Part shown: in pieces, positions 26,055-39,899 of the stretch
Numbering within the stretch: the stretch's first letter is position 1
How the letters are laid out: each line of letters starts with the position of its first letter
Assembly: GCA_021904315.1 (NCBI GenBank)
Contig: CM038923.1
Span: 12,158,038 to 12,222,037, forward strand
DNA: 64,000 nucleotides
Reading direction: 5' to 3'
From: Sphagnum magellanicum
Taxonomy: Eukaryota; Streptophyta; Sphagnopsida; Sphagnales; Sphagnaceae
The notes under the pieces: generated by a model
The model's database searches: none
The model's input: only the letters and a program-made list of their open reading frames with translations
Told to the model about the DNA's origin: nothing
Made by a program: the position numbers and the translations under genes

Positions 26055-26063
26055 CATATATTT

Positions 26064-26368
26064 ACATTGTTCTTAGCATTACAACTATTATAATTAGTTC
26101 AAACCTTGTGAATTAATCTTTGAACCTTGGGCATTAAATGCACAACCTTGTTTAATGGTTGTGCATTAAAAATTGTACTTTGTACTATGAGAACTTGACT
26201 TGAATAAGGGGTTTTACCTCATTTGAATTTCAATATTAGTTTTTTTAAAATTCAAGTGAGATATGGTGATTATGGTTTCAATTAGGGTATCATTAAAAGT
26301 GATACCTTGAGGGTTTCAAAAAGGAATACCTAGGTGATATTTGGGGGCATTTTTTATATTTGCCCAAC
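26064..26368. other. Spacer between MULE and solo LTR
   Basis: AT-rich, no gene or clear repeat seen. Confidence 0.6.
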
Positions 26369-26373
26369 ATTGG

Positions 26374-27280
26374 TGTCACAACCCTAGCTTTGGGCTTGCG
26401 ACTAAAGCAAAAGGCTTGCAAGGGTGTGGGCCAAGACGAAGCCCGGGAGTTACACTCTCATGCCCTTGAGAGTGCAAAAGAGTGTGAGGGAAAGAACCCT
26501 GACACTCCCAAGTGAACTCCCATGTTGGGAATTGGAGTCTCGGTGGACTCCTGAATGTTTAGAGAATAATTTCAAGGGTCGAAACCCAATGGCTCAAAAA
26601 TTTCTTTATACCATTAGAAATCTATTGAAATGTAGATGTCTAAAATGGGCTCACATGACCCATTTGGACATCTGAAACACAAGTTATGGCCAAAAGAAGG
26701 GTTGGGAGTCAAATTGGCAATTTGACTCCTAACCACTAAAAATTAGGAATTGACCCGATTCCCTTACGTGCAGGTGGCGTGAAACATACCATTGGAAAGC
26801 TCTTGACAAGGGCTATAACTTTGTTTTTGACCTCATCTCAATCGGAGGTCAAAACACAAAGTTTCAAGGCCCCAAAGTTGCGGGAGTCTCAACTTTGGCG
26901 ATTTCGAAACTCCCACTTGGGAGTCCCATGACAAAAAGTCATTTTGATGTGGGTCTCGTGGAGAGGCATAAAGTATACTATAAGGGGGAAGGTGATGGCT
27001 TCCCCCAAGTCCGAAATGTGGTGAGTCTTGTGAGTTCGAGTTGCCCGTGGCTCGTCCTAGCACCAAAAGTGCTCCAATTATGCATTAACCACCTTGTGTT
27101 GGTTTTGTGTAAGTCCGTGTGAGTAGTTGATGCTTGTCACTCTTCCTAGTCCCGTCCTGGAGCTCCAGCACGCCCCTTTAAAGTACTGTGAGCCAAGGAG
27201 TGTGCCCTGATTCTTTGTTTTTCCGTTATTTTCAATTTGAACTCACATTTGAGTCCATTAAGGAGCTTGGGGGTGTGTCA
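26374..27280 (+). mobile_element. Solo LTR with exact 5-bp target duplication
   Basis: Begins TGTCACAACCC, ends GGGGTGTGTCA, and is flanked by ATTGG on both sides (26369-26373 and 27281-27285). The 907-bp length and lack of any internal coding region mark a solo LTR left by recombination. It is collinear with 23781-24700, sharing the CCCGGGAGTTACA and GGGGGTGTGTCAATT stretches. The superfamily cannot be read from the LTR alone. Confidence 0.85.
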
Positions 27281-27285
27281 ATTGG

Positions 27286-28035
27286 CATGGATCGGTTGTG
27301 ATTGAAAATTTTGATCATTTGGGTGGTAATCGATATTTTTTGTTTTAAATATTTTTTTCATTTTTTTTCAATCACTAGAGTGCAACCAAGGCGTGGATTG
27401 GTTGTGACCAAAAATCTTGGTCATTTGGGTCGAAACCAAAATTCAATTGACATCTTTCCATTTTTTTTTTCTTTTTTACGGTCATTGCATTGCGACCAAG
27501 GTGTTAGGTTGGTTGTGACAAAAAACTTTGGTCATTCAAATGGCGATCAAAATTCGATTTACACCTTTCCACATTACTTTTTTTTTATTTTTATCAATGC
27601 AAAATGACCAAGGTGTGGATTGGTTGTGATTGAAAATCTTGGTCGCTTGAGTGATGACCAAAATTCGGTTGACACCTTTCCACCTTGAATTTTTTTTTCG
27701 GTTGTTGCACTATGACTGAGGTGTGGACTAGTTACGATTGAAAATCTTGGTTGTTCAAGTGGCAACCGAAATCTAATCAACGTTATTCCACCATCAATGT
27801 TTTTCAATCATTAAATTATGACTTAAGTGTGGATTGGGTGCAACCAAAAATTCAATCAACATCCATCGTCAATTTGTTTTCCATGTCATTGGACTGTGCT
27901 CAAGGTATTAACTACTTGCAATTGAAAATTTTAATGATCGAAATTCGGTCAACACTTTTCCATCACAATTTTTGTTTCATTTTTTGTTTTCGGTTGTTGG
28001 ACTACGACTAGGGTGTGGACCAATGTTGGCTAAAT
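27286..28035 (+). repeat. ~110-bp tandem repeat array, about seven degenerate units
   Basis: Units recur with the phrases GTGTGGATTGGTTGTGA, AAAATCTTGGTC, CAAAATTCGGTTGACACC, a poly-T tract and CGACCAAGG. Spacing is about 105-112 bp, with one or more shortened units near the right. Units differ from each other substantially, so the array is old. Confidence 0.85.
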
Positions 28036-28680
28036 ACCACATTTCAGGGTTACTCTAGGATATCAATAAGGAATTTTATGTAAAAAACACAATAGACAAA
28101 TGTGCATTGAAAATTTTTAACAATTTATTTGTAAAGGCATATATGAATTTGTTGGTTATAAAATTCAAACAAACTATGAATACATACAAAGGTTATACAT
28201 ATTCAAAATCTATTTGATATGGATTCAATTTTAATTTAAATCCTTTTGTGAATATGAATTCCATTATGGATACATATAAAGGTTATGCATAGACAAAATC
28301 AATATGATCACATCTTTTTTCCATTTGCCTAAAGCACATTCCTAAACTATAAATTGTAATAACTTGTGGGGGAATTGAATTCCAATTCTCAAAATAACTT
28401 TGCCCACTATAATGTAAGTTGCCTACCCCACCCAAATAATCGTATGCAAAAACTCATATAAAAACCCAATAACTTGCCATCCAATAATATCCAACTCTTG
28501 TCAATTGACTTTCTCCAAGCCAAATTATTTCCAAGCTTTCTAGTGAGAAAACTTGTTGTAGATACTTGGAGTTGTTAATGACAGCAAAATGAAAAAATGA
28601 ATTAAAAAATCATTTTTTCTAAAAAAAAAACAAGGAAAAGTTAGAAAGTTGATTACTTGTGTTAATTACCATTAACATTC
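28036..28680. other. AT-rich spacer without a gene
   Basis: Contains two near-identical phrases of the type GGATACATATAAAGGTTATGCATA (about 28170 and 28275) but no coding pattern. Confidence 0.5.
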
Positions 28681-28689
28681 ATATTTCCA

Positions 28690-30340
28690 AAATAATTTTT
28701 TTCTTCAATTAACTCATAATTGTCATAAGTTAGATACCCTTCAACTTTCAAGTAATCTTTCATGGTCTTATTTGGCATACAATTAACGCATAGATCATCA
28801 GGTCAAATTTTAACAATTATGATGATATTATCCAAGTTTTCCACACATAAGTGGCATCTTCACAAAACTATCAATACTCCAACAAGACAAAATATTCTTT
28901 TTGTTTTAATTTGTGACCTTGGGATGCCAAAAATTTGCTTGGCTAGAAATGCCACATTCACAAATTGCCCTTCATGGTTGCACCACCAAGCAAAAGGATT
29001 TTCACATGTAGTAGGAGGTATGGATAACCTCCTAAACAAAGATAATTCTCCAATGACAAGTGCTCGAGAAGACTCTTCAAAAGATGTTCCAACCCCAAGA
29101 TGTTACCTTCATGTTTAGGTTCATCACCATGACTAGAAGTGCATGCCTCAATAGTAAGGTTTAGGGCTTCAAAATAGGCTATGAGAAGGGGATCACAACT
29201 TTCAAATCATACTCAAAAACAAGTTGGATTGCATCCCCACATCCCACCAAAATTTCCACAATTCATAGTGATTTGAATCAAGAATCCAACATAATAATAA
29301 GCATGTTATAAACATGGTATGCATCAAATAATTTAGAAATTGGAGGAAAGGCTTGAAAACTTTCACAACTTCTTGCATCTTTCTTTGGAAGGAGATGTTT
29401 TAGTAATCAAATTGATTTAGAGCCCTTGTCCCATTTGAAACTTGCTCCATTTCAACTAGTTAAGCTTGTAATTTGATAATTAAGGTAATGGCAGTAGTTA
29501 AAGCATTAGAAGTAGCCAGTGACCACAACACTAATTCATAACACAAGCCATGACCACATGGTTCATGCATGATGTGACTACCTTTGCAATGGGCCACACT
29601 TGAGCTTTTGGAACTTTTTGTTGTAAAGTGACAATCTTTTGCCTTCCATACCATGTGATGATAACTTGTTTGAATTCCAAAGTCTCCTCAAACATGACAA
29701 CTTTGGATGCAAATCCGGTTTTGATTAGAGTCTTAAGCTTTTGAAATGGCATCCCACATTCAATACAAGCCTTCTCCCATTCCTATTTTTTTCCCCAAAT
29801 TTTTTTGTCCATGTAATTATCTTTTGTAAAGCAACATGTGCATCCTTCACACTCACTTACACCAAACCCTTAAAAACTTTGTCATCATTAGCATACTTGC
29901 ATGCTTTAGACATCACATGTTGAAACACATACCTTCATAAACCTTTATGAGCCTCAAAGGTTAATAATCAATGATGGAGCATAATGTAGATGCCTTGGTT
30001 GTCAAATTGTTGCCCTCATTTTCACAAATGCAATCACAAGATGCATGAACCCAAACTTTGAAAATTGTGATTCAAGTTGATTAGCCATATTCTACCCACT
30101 TGTTTCATTCACTTCAAATAAGCCCATAGTAACATGCATAGGGGTCCATGATTCATTTAAATTTTTTATCATAAGGGCAAAAATGTCCATACCATCCCTA
30201 GATATCCAAAGATCAAAACTTGTATAAACAATGATTGCAAATGCAAGGTTTGGAATTCATGTTTGATTTTATAGGGGTTCAAAATTTCAAATGGGGCATA
30301 CAACTTAAATCTAAATGTTAATTCATGAAATTGTTTTAAA
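28690..30340 (-). pseudogene. hAT-superfamily transposase remnant 1
   Basis: Read on the minus strand. A catalytic-core-like stretch (about 29.75-30.26 kb) carries SFDLWISRDGMDIFALMI and MHVTMGLFEVNETSG. It is followed at 29531-29752 by LIKTGFASKVVMFEETLEFK, as in plant hAT (DUF659-like) transposases. The C-terminal dimerisation region (about 28780-29020) reads AWWCNHEGQF, VNVAFLAKQIFGIP and NLDNIIIIVK. Several in-frame stops and frame changes are present, and the N-terminal zinc-finger part is missing or replaced by repeat R1. Ends and target duplication were not found. Confidence 0.75.
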
Positions 30341-31636
30341 AAATCCAATATATCATCCCTAGCGATTATGTTTCCATAAAATGAGATAAATTTGTTATTA
30401 ATGTTGGTTTTAGCCTTGATGACACTATTTCAGGATTTTGCAAGATAATCATTTGTTAAATGTTAAATACAATTAAATTTGTTTTAAAGGTCTATGCATT
30501 TTACCCATCTCTTTGATGAGATTGCTTCATTTATGAAATCTATAAAAGCAAGCTAATTTTGTCTCTGAATTAGGAAATAGAATAGCAATCAATGTCCTTA
30601 ATCTTACTTTTCCACATCATATATCATCATTTAAAAGGAATTTGATGGGCGATAATAGGGAGCTAGAAAAACCTCAAACTAAGTTTGTAATAATATGATG
30701 TCATTAATGTCTAACTATATAGATGACCTTTTGAAATACATATTATGGAGATCTTGCTTTCCAAATGGAATCCACAAAATTTTGAAGCACATAAATATTT
30801 TGAGATTTGTTTACCTAATCAATTTTGACATCTTTTCATATTTGACATTTGAATGTTTCTTTGGGGTAATCATGTCATATAACAATGATTTAAAAATATA
30901 CATCATCCACTATATTCCATTGTAGTAGTTGAAATGGTAATTCTTCTAGTCATGTAAGCATCTAATCTAAATGTCTAAGATTATTTTGATTCATTCCATA
31001 TGGCTTGGTTTATTTTGTTGGCATTTGGTTTGGTCACAGCCCTTTTGTTCATAATTTTGATGTTGTGTTTTTAAAATATTCTTTGATTATTGCATTATGT
31101 TCCTTCCTTGAGTGTTGTTCGTGTTTTGCATGATGCTAATTTAGTTACTGATATTCTTGTTATGTGTTAGTTTTCTTTGGTTTTTTGTATCCCCACGCAC
31201 TTCATGAACTGCACTATCCAAACTTACATTTGAAAATGGGGGGGGGTAGGTCATCTCCACATATCTAAAAAATAACCGTAATTAGGTCAAAATGCCCGCA
31301 GCAAAACTTCATTTTCCTCTGCCTAGGAGCACCCTTTTCTGCATGTTCATACAATACTCAAGTAGACGAGGTGAAGTTTTACAAGGTACCCACTCAGAAT
31401 ACCCTCCCCAATCCCAAATAGGTCATCCGACGAGTTCGACCAAAATGCTATCATATACTCTCTTTTATGACTCTTGATACTAGACCAACCTACTAAAATG
31501 CAAATAGGAATTAAGAATGTGGTCAAAACCACAAAAATTAAAGAGATAGCATCTATACCTATATAAAAATGATGTTACCAATTTGTGGTTACATGCTAGT
31601 ACTTAGATTGGGAAGAATTTGAAAGCTTTTGTTGGT
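30257..31636 (+). repeat. Dispersed repeat R1, copy 1
   Basis: Aligns in the same orientation with 38741-39750 over about 1 kb, starting TTCATGTTTGATTTTATAGG and ending near TTACCAATTTGTGGTTACAT. About 370 bp (roughly 31190-31560) is extra in this copy. No coding pattern is recognised. It ends exactly where block B begins. Confidence 0.8.
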
Positions 31637-31644
31637 CATATGTA

Positions 31645-31930
31645 ACGTTTCCACTGTGACTCAAGCAGAGGCAAAGAAATTGGTGAAGGATGCACACTTT
31701 TCTGCAAGTAGTAATCACTCACTCAGCATATCTTGGAGTTGATTGCATCTAAGGAACAGGAGTTTGAAGCTTTAAGAGCTGCATTGAAGGCCAAAGAGGC
31801 TGCTGAGAGTAGAGGTGCTGAAATTTCCAGAGGGAGTTTTCAAACGCCCGCACTGTTGGGGCTAATCCTGTGAATATATGCACCCTTCCCCCAAGATTAT
31901 TCCGCCAGTTGAAATCTTGCCTCACAATCT
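31645..31930 (+). pseudogene. Truncated copy of the zinc-finger gene
   Basis: Starts with a near-copy of 7775-7960 (the charged helix region: TGACTCAAGCAGAGGCAAAG onward). It then jumps with internal deletions to pieces matching 8036-8060, 8375-8405 and finally 9667 in the 3' flank. Nearly all of the middle of the protein and the zinc finger itself are deleted, and frames are disturbed. It is a dead relic within block B of the duplication. Confidence 0.85.
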
Positions 31931-32915
31931 CATGGAGATAAGTCATATTTATGTAACAGAACATAATGTCACTGCAGTGACTGTTTCACCTGCTCAAGCC
32001 AGTGCCAAACTCTAGCTGTTAGCTCTTGGCAATTGGTGAGGAAGTGACAATCTGATAACTTCATGGAATTTACAAGTTTATGACTGCACTTAATCATTTC
32101 TTTGTTTTGGTTTGGCCAAAATTATCATGTTGTATGGATTCCAGCAAGTATGATAACATGTGCAAATAACTGCTGCACTAATATCCATGGACCGTACATG
32201 CATTTGGTTGAAAATCAATGCATCAATGTGCTGCAAATGATGATATAATATAATGGTCATATGGTATTTGGATGTCAATTGGGCTTAGGGTTTAGGATTT
32301 TTGCAGTTAAAAAGGTTATGAAATCAGAAGGGAAATGACATAAAATGCCAAATTCATAGTGTGAAAGGATATGATATAAAATGTTCAAATGAGAAACAAG
32401 ACACAAGAAATGCTCCATGAAATTGCCAAAAAATGAATTCCATGTTCGCAGTAACACCTCAAAACGTATGCATATAAGTACCAAATGAAAAACTGCTTGG
32501 GGTCTGCAGTGTCTCCCTCACAGGCAAAGGCAGAGTCAACAAACTCAGCCCAATAGAATCCTAGTGAAAAAACCTCTGTTTTTTAAGAGTTCCAGCACTG
32601 CTATCAGAACTCACAGCAAAAAGATGAATGCAGAGAATTGAAAATCTTGTTTAGGCTTTCCCTCTGCTGAAAACACTTTGCCGTGTCCTAATGCCTCGTC
32701 AACAACAGATGGTTGGCTCTTTGCTCCTCACACCTGCTGACGCTACGGAGAGCTCACAAACTTTGCTGCACGGTGTGAAGGCCATAGTGACTCTGATCAA
32801 AACAGACGATGAGAGCACACTCAATATTAGTTCCCAACATGCTTGCCAATTTCATGTATAACTTACGGAGAAAGCTTTCAACACAATTAGGTACAGAGGC
32901 TACTACATAATAAAA
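31931..32915. other. Block B non-coding flank
   Basis: Collinear with 9670-10640 of block A (for example TTTGTTTTGGTTTGGCCAAA and ATGCATTTGGTTG). No gene. The match stops near 32915, where the H3-bearing insertion begins. Confidence 0.75.
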
Positions 32916-33077
32916 AAGCCTTCAACGGCCTACTGGGCTTTCTTGTATGGGCGAGAACAAGGATACAGTTGCGAAAGACACAATGATCCAAGAGAAGAAT
33001 TGAAGAGATCTGCATCCAAGGACGTGGTTTACAAATGGACCAGAAATACGAACCCTCAAGAACTATGTACACGAAAC

Positions 33078-34537
<1,460 letters not shown>

Positions 34538-34540
34538 TTA

Positions 34541-35310
34541 GTAGTAGTAGTGCAAGCTATTGTTTTGAATGCCTAAGTTCAGACTCTGTCAAACTTGAAA
34601 TAATCATTATTATTCACTCACACAATGCAACCTGCGATAGGCTAACATCACCACCCCTCCGAGCAGTATTTATTTTGGCGAAATTTTTCCAAATAACGAT
34701 TTTTTCCAAACTGGCGAAATTTCAGCGTTTTATGAGTTTTTTGGACGCCAAGTTTCGAAACACAAATCTAAAAAAAATTGTAAAAATCGCCAGATTCTAT
34801 GGTCAGTTGCAAAAGGTAGCCAAACATATAGGTGAATACTTTTTTAAAACTTTGGTATTTACGGCTAATTAGTCTTATGGATGATTGCCACTTGAGCAAC
34901 ATCACAAAATTGAAAAAAAAAAAACAAAAAACAAACACTACATGCTTCAGGCTCCAAGTAGAAAATAGCCATATGTTATTTCTATTATTTTTCTTATATA
35001 GCCAGTCAAAAGATAACCAGGCATATGATTGTCGCCACTGGAGTTGCTAGCTCAAGGCACACAGACAAGTCACCACTTAAACCACTTCCAAGAATCCTTC
35101 CAAACAATACTGGCCCTTCCCTATTCCAGCTTCATTCTGCTACTCTTTGGGTGCTGGCTTGGAAACAACCCACACATTGGCAAATGGAGTTTTCCTCTCA
35201 TACCTCATTTTTCAAGCTTCCAATCTCTCTGTCCTTTTGGGCTTTTCTGGCTTCTCATGGTTCTCAAGAGATTCTGCCATCCCACTGATCCACAGCAAGG
35301 TTTCTGGCAC
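34541..35310. other. Block-B-specific spacer
   Basis: Part of the segment lacking in block A. No gene recognised; the left part is AT-rich and the right part is of ordinary composition. Confidence 0.5.
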
Positions 35311-35328
35311 ATGTCTAGGTTCGATGAC

Positions 35329-35661
35329 TCATGTACAACAAAACAGAAAAGTCTGCAGAACATTCTCAACATCAGTTTCAACATGTTTGCCAATTGCATA
35401 TAATCCTATAATTGCCAATAGCTCAATTGCTAGAAGAGATAAGCTGAATAAAAAGAAGGCAGTGATCATCAGAGGCATTGCAAATCCTGTGAGTGGAACA
35501 TGCAGAAGATCATGAATAGAAGCAAGCAGGGTCTGCAGACAGATGCATGCGGATAAAAGAGATGCCAAACAGACTGAGAACAAGCATGCTGTAAGAAAGA
35601 TTCTCAAGTTCAATCCTCTCTGATTGAGATTCTCATGTTCTTTCTGCTCCTGTAACCTCAC
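35329..35661 (-). pseudogene. Hydrophobic open frame, possible 4-helix membrane protein fragment
   Basis: A 110-codon open frame on the minus strand has a charged start (EQKEHENLNQRGLNL), then hydrophobic segments around FLTACLFSVCLASLLSACI, ASIHDLLHVPL, MPLMITAFFLFSLSLLAI and LLAIIGLYAIG, then KHVETDVENVLQTF. The nucleotide stretch around LYAIGKHVETDVENVL resembles 10540-10590 in block A, linking it to the hydrophobic-gene remnant downstream of PsaF. It may be one exon of a live gene or a relic. The family is not recognised. Confidence 0.35.
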
Positions 35662-35739
35662 ACGCAGCAGATGCTGCTTTATCTAGAGCTTTTCCAAATG
35701 TTGATGCCTAACGCAAGATCTTTCAAAGTCCTGCCATCA

Positions 35740-36190
35740 AATTGATAAGACTAATTATAAACACTACGACACAATCACAGAACTCTGTTGTGGTTGAACT
35801 TGGGGGAGAGAAACGAACTTGAGAACCTTTCTTGCTGCAGAGATTCCCCCCCCCCCCCCTCCCCCCACGTGCAGTACCTCTTTGGTCCCTACTTAATTTC
35901 CACTTACTGTGTGAATCATTTCTACTGTTGTCACATAGCACATGCAAGCAGAAAGCAATTGCCATGAGAAGAAGTAAAAACAACTTACAGAAAACAACAC
36001 ATAGAAGTGCCAGGACGACCAACAAACAAAAGCTCACAAAGAGAAAAGTTCCAAACGCCACTCATGAAGAAATGTAATGCAGCCACATTCTGCTGCCTCC
36101 CAAGAGTACCACCATCTCCAATTTCTTCTTGACATGGTGCAACATCTCCAGATTTTTCCCTTGAAGAAAAATGGTTAATGCAACACCCGA
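35740..36190 (-). pseudogene. Remnant of the hydrophobic-protein gene, copy B
   Basis: Collinear with 10625-11090 of block A. The hydrophobic peptide MAFGTFLFVSFCLLVVLALL (minus strand, up to 36061) corresponds to the one at 10937, and a C-rich homopolymer at about 35847-35872 replaces a shorter C run. Frames are interrupted. It lies immediately downstream of PsaF copy B and may be partly its 3' UTR. Confidence 0.35.
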
Positions 36191-36321
36191 TGCACCAGGT
36201 TCTCCGTCATATATGGCAGGCATGAAGCAATTCACAAGAGTTTTCACAAAGCAAATTGTTCATATTGCAGATAAGAATTACACAAGAGATCATCAATTCT
36301 TGATGTCATTCAAGCATTGAT

Positions 36322-37107
36322 TTATCTGGGAGAGACGGTGATATTGGAGCTTGGCTCCAACAGCTTGCCATTCCGGAGCTCGCTCACGGCAGCCAAGGGC
36401 CAGATGAAGCCCTTCCACAAGATGCGAGTGGCAAGAGGCACGTCAATGATGATCTCTTTCTCCGTCGGCTTCTTGGAGCTCCTGACCTGAATCAAGTAGT
36501 CTCTGCCAACCCAACCGATCCAGCCAGCGATGTAGAGGAAGACGATCCCCGGGTAAACAAACTCGCCAAGATGTGCTTGATCACCATCCACAATCAAGTG
36601 CGGAAGTCCATCAGTGCCACACAGAAGACCTCCATTACCGTAGAAAGCGAACCGTCTCTGCGTCTTCTCAATGGTAGCCTGCAAGGCCAAAGCAGGAGCA
36701 CTCTCAGGAGCATACAACTTCAACCTACTTTCAAGTTTCTTAATCTCCTGCTTCTCCCGCTTCGCAAAACCCTTACTCTCCTTACACGGAGTAAGACCCG
36801 CCACATCCGCAAGCGCATCTTGTGGCGCAACGAGAGACGAACTCCCGACGAAGACAGCCGAAAGCGCCAAAGCTGCCGCAACTTTCCCCGCTGTTTGCAC
36901 AAAGCTACTGCTACTAGTCTTCTCCTGATCTTGGTCCTGCTTCTTCTCAGCAGAGCAAAGAGTCCTTGCCTTCACATTCTTGACAAACACAAGCTTGGAG
37001 GAGCTACAGAACACACCCTTGGAAGAAACGTCCTTCACAGCCAGAGGAGAAAACAAGGCGGCAGGCGCAGAAGCAGCAGCAGCTGCCATGGTCACAGAAG
37101 ACGCCAT
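36322..37107 (-). CDS. PSAF: Photosystem I reaction centre subunit III (PsaF), copy B
   Basis: Encodes 261 residues in one exon, with the same bipartite transit peptide, plastocyanin-docking helix, cysteine pair and membrane helix as copy A. Against copy A there is one extra Ala in the N-terminal Ala run, Val for Met near residue 32 and Val for Leu near residue 39 (all in the transit peptide), and Ser for Thr in the RSSKKPTEK loop. The coding sequence and the ~100 bp after the stop are almost identical to copy A, whereas more distant flanks differ clearly. The frame is intact. Two near-identical genes may raise dosage; expression of each cannot be judged here. Confidence 0.97.
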   Translation of the reverse strand: MASSVTMAAAAASAPAALFSPLAVKDVSSKGVFCSSSKLVFVKNVKARTLCSAEKKQDQDQEKTSSSSFVQTAGKVAAALALSAVFVGSSSLVAPQDALADVAGLTPCKESKGFAKREKQEIKKLESRLKLYAPESAPALALQATIEKTQRRFAFYGNGGLLCGTDGLPHLIVDGDQAHLGEFVYPGIVFLYIAGWIGWVGRDYLIQVRSSKKPTEKEIIIDVPLATRILWKGFIWPLAAVSELRNGKLLEPSSNITVSPR

Positions 37108-37335
37108 AGCTACTACACAAGAGAGTTCTGTGAGAGTGCAAAAGAGAGCGGAGAAAACGAGTGCATTCGCAGAATGCGTTCGTGGCCAAGTGACGGAACA
37201 CAGCGGAAAGAGAAAAACAGGGAGTGTTTTTTTTTTATAAATTTATTTAAATAATGCATTATCTGCAGTTGAAGCGCATTCTTCCTCTGATTGGACCACG
37301 CGGATTCGGGTTTCGGATATATCAAATAAATACCA
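37108..37335 (-). promoter_or_regulatory. PsaF copy B promoter and leader
   Basis: The same module as copy A: CCAAT (complement at 37290-37294, here in the fuller form CCAATCA), GATAA (complement at 37259-37263) and a TATAAA box on the minus strand at about 37231-37238. The TATA box is clearer than in copy A because the AT-rich tract differs between the two. Confidence 0.6.
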
Positions 37336-38740
37336 ACTCTTTTTTCTTTTTGCCAAAAAAACATCCTTTTTTTCAATTTGTTGGCCTATAAGGCGAGGAT
37401 ATTGTGTTTAGATTCATTATAGAGTATATAGTTAGCTTAAGGGATTTTGGCCCCTAGGTAATAATAATAATAATAGGTCTATATTTTATATGAGGATTAA
37501 ATTTGAAATATGATATATTTTGGCTTGTGTTGAAAATTGGGTTAGTTATTATGGAGTTATAATATCTTGAAGGATTTTGGTTTCTTTTAGAAGATTTTTT
37601 GAAGATTATATTTTCATATGGTGAATTATTTGAGTCTTCATAATTCTTCTTTTGCCACTTTTTAATGCAAATGGCAAGGTCACAGTGTGATACACCCCTT
37701 GTTTTTTTTATTATTTTTATTTATTTCCTGAAACAGGCCCTTCTTATTTTTCTTTTTTCTTTGGGGCGGAAAGAAACACAATTTTACACTTCAAGACACA
37801 TTTTCTTAAAATTTTCGGATATATCTTATAATTCCCCATTTTTTTAATGTTTTCCAAAATCATCTCCTCCCCTTCCCCCCCCCCCCCCCCCACAAAATAG
37901 AAATTAAAAATCGTGAAAGTGGCGATTTTCTCGCTGAATGAAACACAATTTACACTTGAAGACATTTTTTTCCTTTTTTTTCTTTTTTTCCGAGATGTAT
38001 CATATAATTCCCCCCTTTTTTTTTTGCAAAAAAAATATTTTCTCATGTATTATTTCGTGAGAATGGCGATCTTTTTTTTGTTGTACAAAGACTAATTTTA
38101 GTCTTTCCAAACACATTTTTGAAAATAAAAAAATTCACAACACAATTTCGAAAAATGGAAAAAAATTAGCAATTGAAAATTCTTCCTTTTATTTTTACAA
38201 AACAAGTTTTTATATACTTTGAAAGGAAAAAATCCATTTTGGTTTTGGTTGGGTCAGGAACTTACTTTGTAAACATTTTCACCCACAAAAAAGAAAAAGT
38301 TTTATATATTTATTTACTATCTATAGCCACGTTTATCCAATCAATTTAGTATCTTCATGGATGAATGTAATACCTGCATGGATGATGCCATTGTCTCAAG
38401 AAGAGAGAGTAGCTCTAGCTCTCATCCATTAAATGCATTAGGAAGTGTTGTTCTTGAAGGTCATATTAAAATATCATTTGATTTTCTTTAAATTTTAATG
38501 TTGCTACCATCCATTTTATGAAATTCATTAATTGATGGAATGAGTGACTTGAATCAATCATTCAATATTGATTTAAATATGAGCCTAATAAGTTTCTCAT
38601 TATGATATCTAAATATATGTGTGTTTTTTGTTAAAACAATTGGAATTGGAATTGTTGATTTGAAATAAAATCTAGCCCAAATCTCAAATTTAGTGAATTT
38701 TTAGCACTTGATTTTTTAATGGATTCTAATATTCAATAAT
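37336..38740. other. Spacer; contains right end of block B
   Basis: 37340-37900 has no counterpart in block A. 37910-38320 matches 12245-12510, partly in duplicate (37770-37850 resembles 37935-38015). Contains long T and C runs (C run near 37877-37893). No gene. Confidence 0.65.
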
Positions 38741-39750
38741 TCATGTTTGATTTTATAGGGGTTCAAAACTTCAAATGGGGTGTACAATTTACATCTAAAT
38801 GTTAATTTGAACAGTTGTTTTTTTTTAATCCAATATATCACCCATAGGGTTTATGGTTCCATAAAGTGAGATAAATTTGTTATTAATGTCAAAATTTTAA
38901 AATTCCCAAATGATGCTATTTTAAGATTTTGCAAGATGATCATTTGTCAAATATTAAATATAGTTAAATTTGTTTAAAGGTCTATGTATTTTACTCGTCT
39001 CATTGATGAGATTGCTTCATTTATGAAATCTATAAAAGTTTGCTAATTTTTGTCTTTGAATTAGGAAATAGAATAGGAATGAATGTCCTTAATCTCATTT
39101 TTCCATATCATATATCATCATTCAAAAGGAATTTAATGGGCAATAATAAGGAGCTAGAAAAACTTCAAACTAAATATGTACTGATATGATGTCATCAATG
39201 TCTATTGTGTAGATGTCCTTTTCAAATATGTATTGTGGAGATCTTGCTTTTCAAATGGAATTTGCAAAATTTTGAAGCACATAAATATTTTGAGAGTTTT
39301 TTACCTAAGTAATTTTGACATCTTTTCATATTTGACATTTGAATGTTTTTTTTGGGGTCATCATGTCATATTATAATGATTTTTAAATATACTTCATCCA
39401 CTATATTCCATTATACTAGTTGAAATGGTAATTCTTTTAGTCATGTATTCATCTTATTCAAATATCTAAGATTATTTTGATTCATTAAATATGGCTTGGT
39501 GTATTTTGTTAGCATTTGGTTTGGTCACAACCTTTTTGTTCAATTTGATTGTTGCATTATGTTTCTTCTTTGAAGGTTGTTAGTGTTTTGCATCATGGTA
39601 ATTTAGTTATTGATCTTCTTGTTATGTTTTGGTTTCTTTTTGTTCATTATAATGGTTAAGTTACCAATTTGTGGTTACATGCTAATAATTCACAACTTGC
39701 TCAAACAAGTTTGCATTGGGAAGAATTCAAAAGCTTTTTTTGGTCATACA
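38741..39750 (+). repeat. Dispersed repeat R1, copy 2
   Basis: Direct-orientation partner of 30257-31636 without the 370-bp extra segment. It runs straight into the Ty1/copia fossil on its right. The two copies flank block B at short distance. Confidence 0.8.
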
Positions 39751-39899
39751 TATCATGCATCAACTTCTACAATTGAAAAATTTGTCTCAAGGTTGGGAAT
39801 AAATAAAACAAATATTTAGATTATTGAAGCATTCTCTATTATTTCCATTTGAGCCTTTATAAATTGTTGGAAGGATTGGGTTTTGAAGGAAAGTAATTT

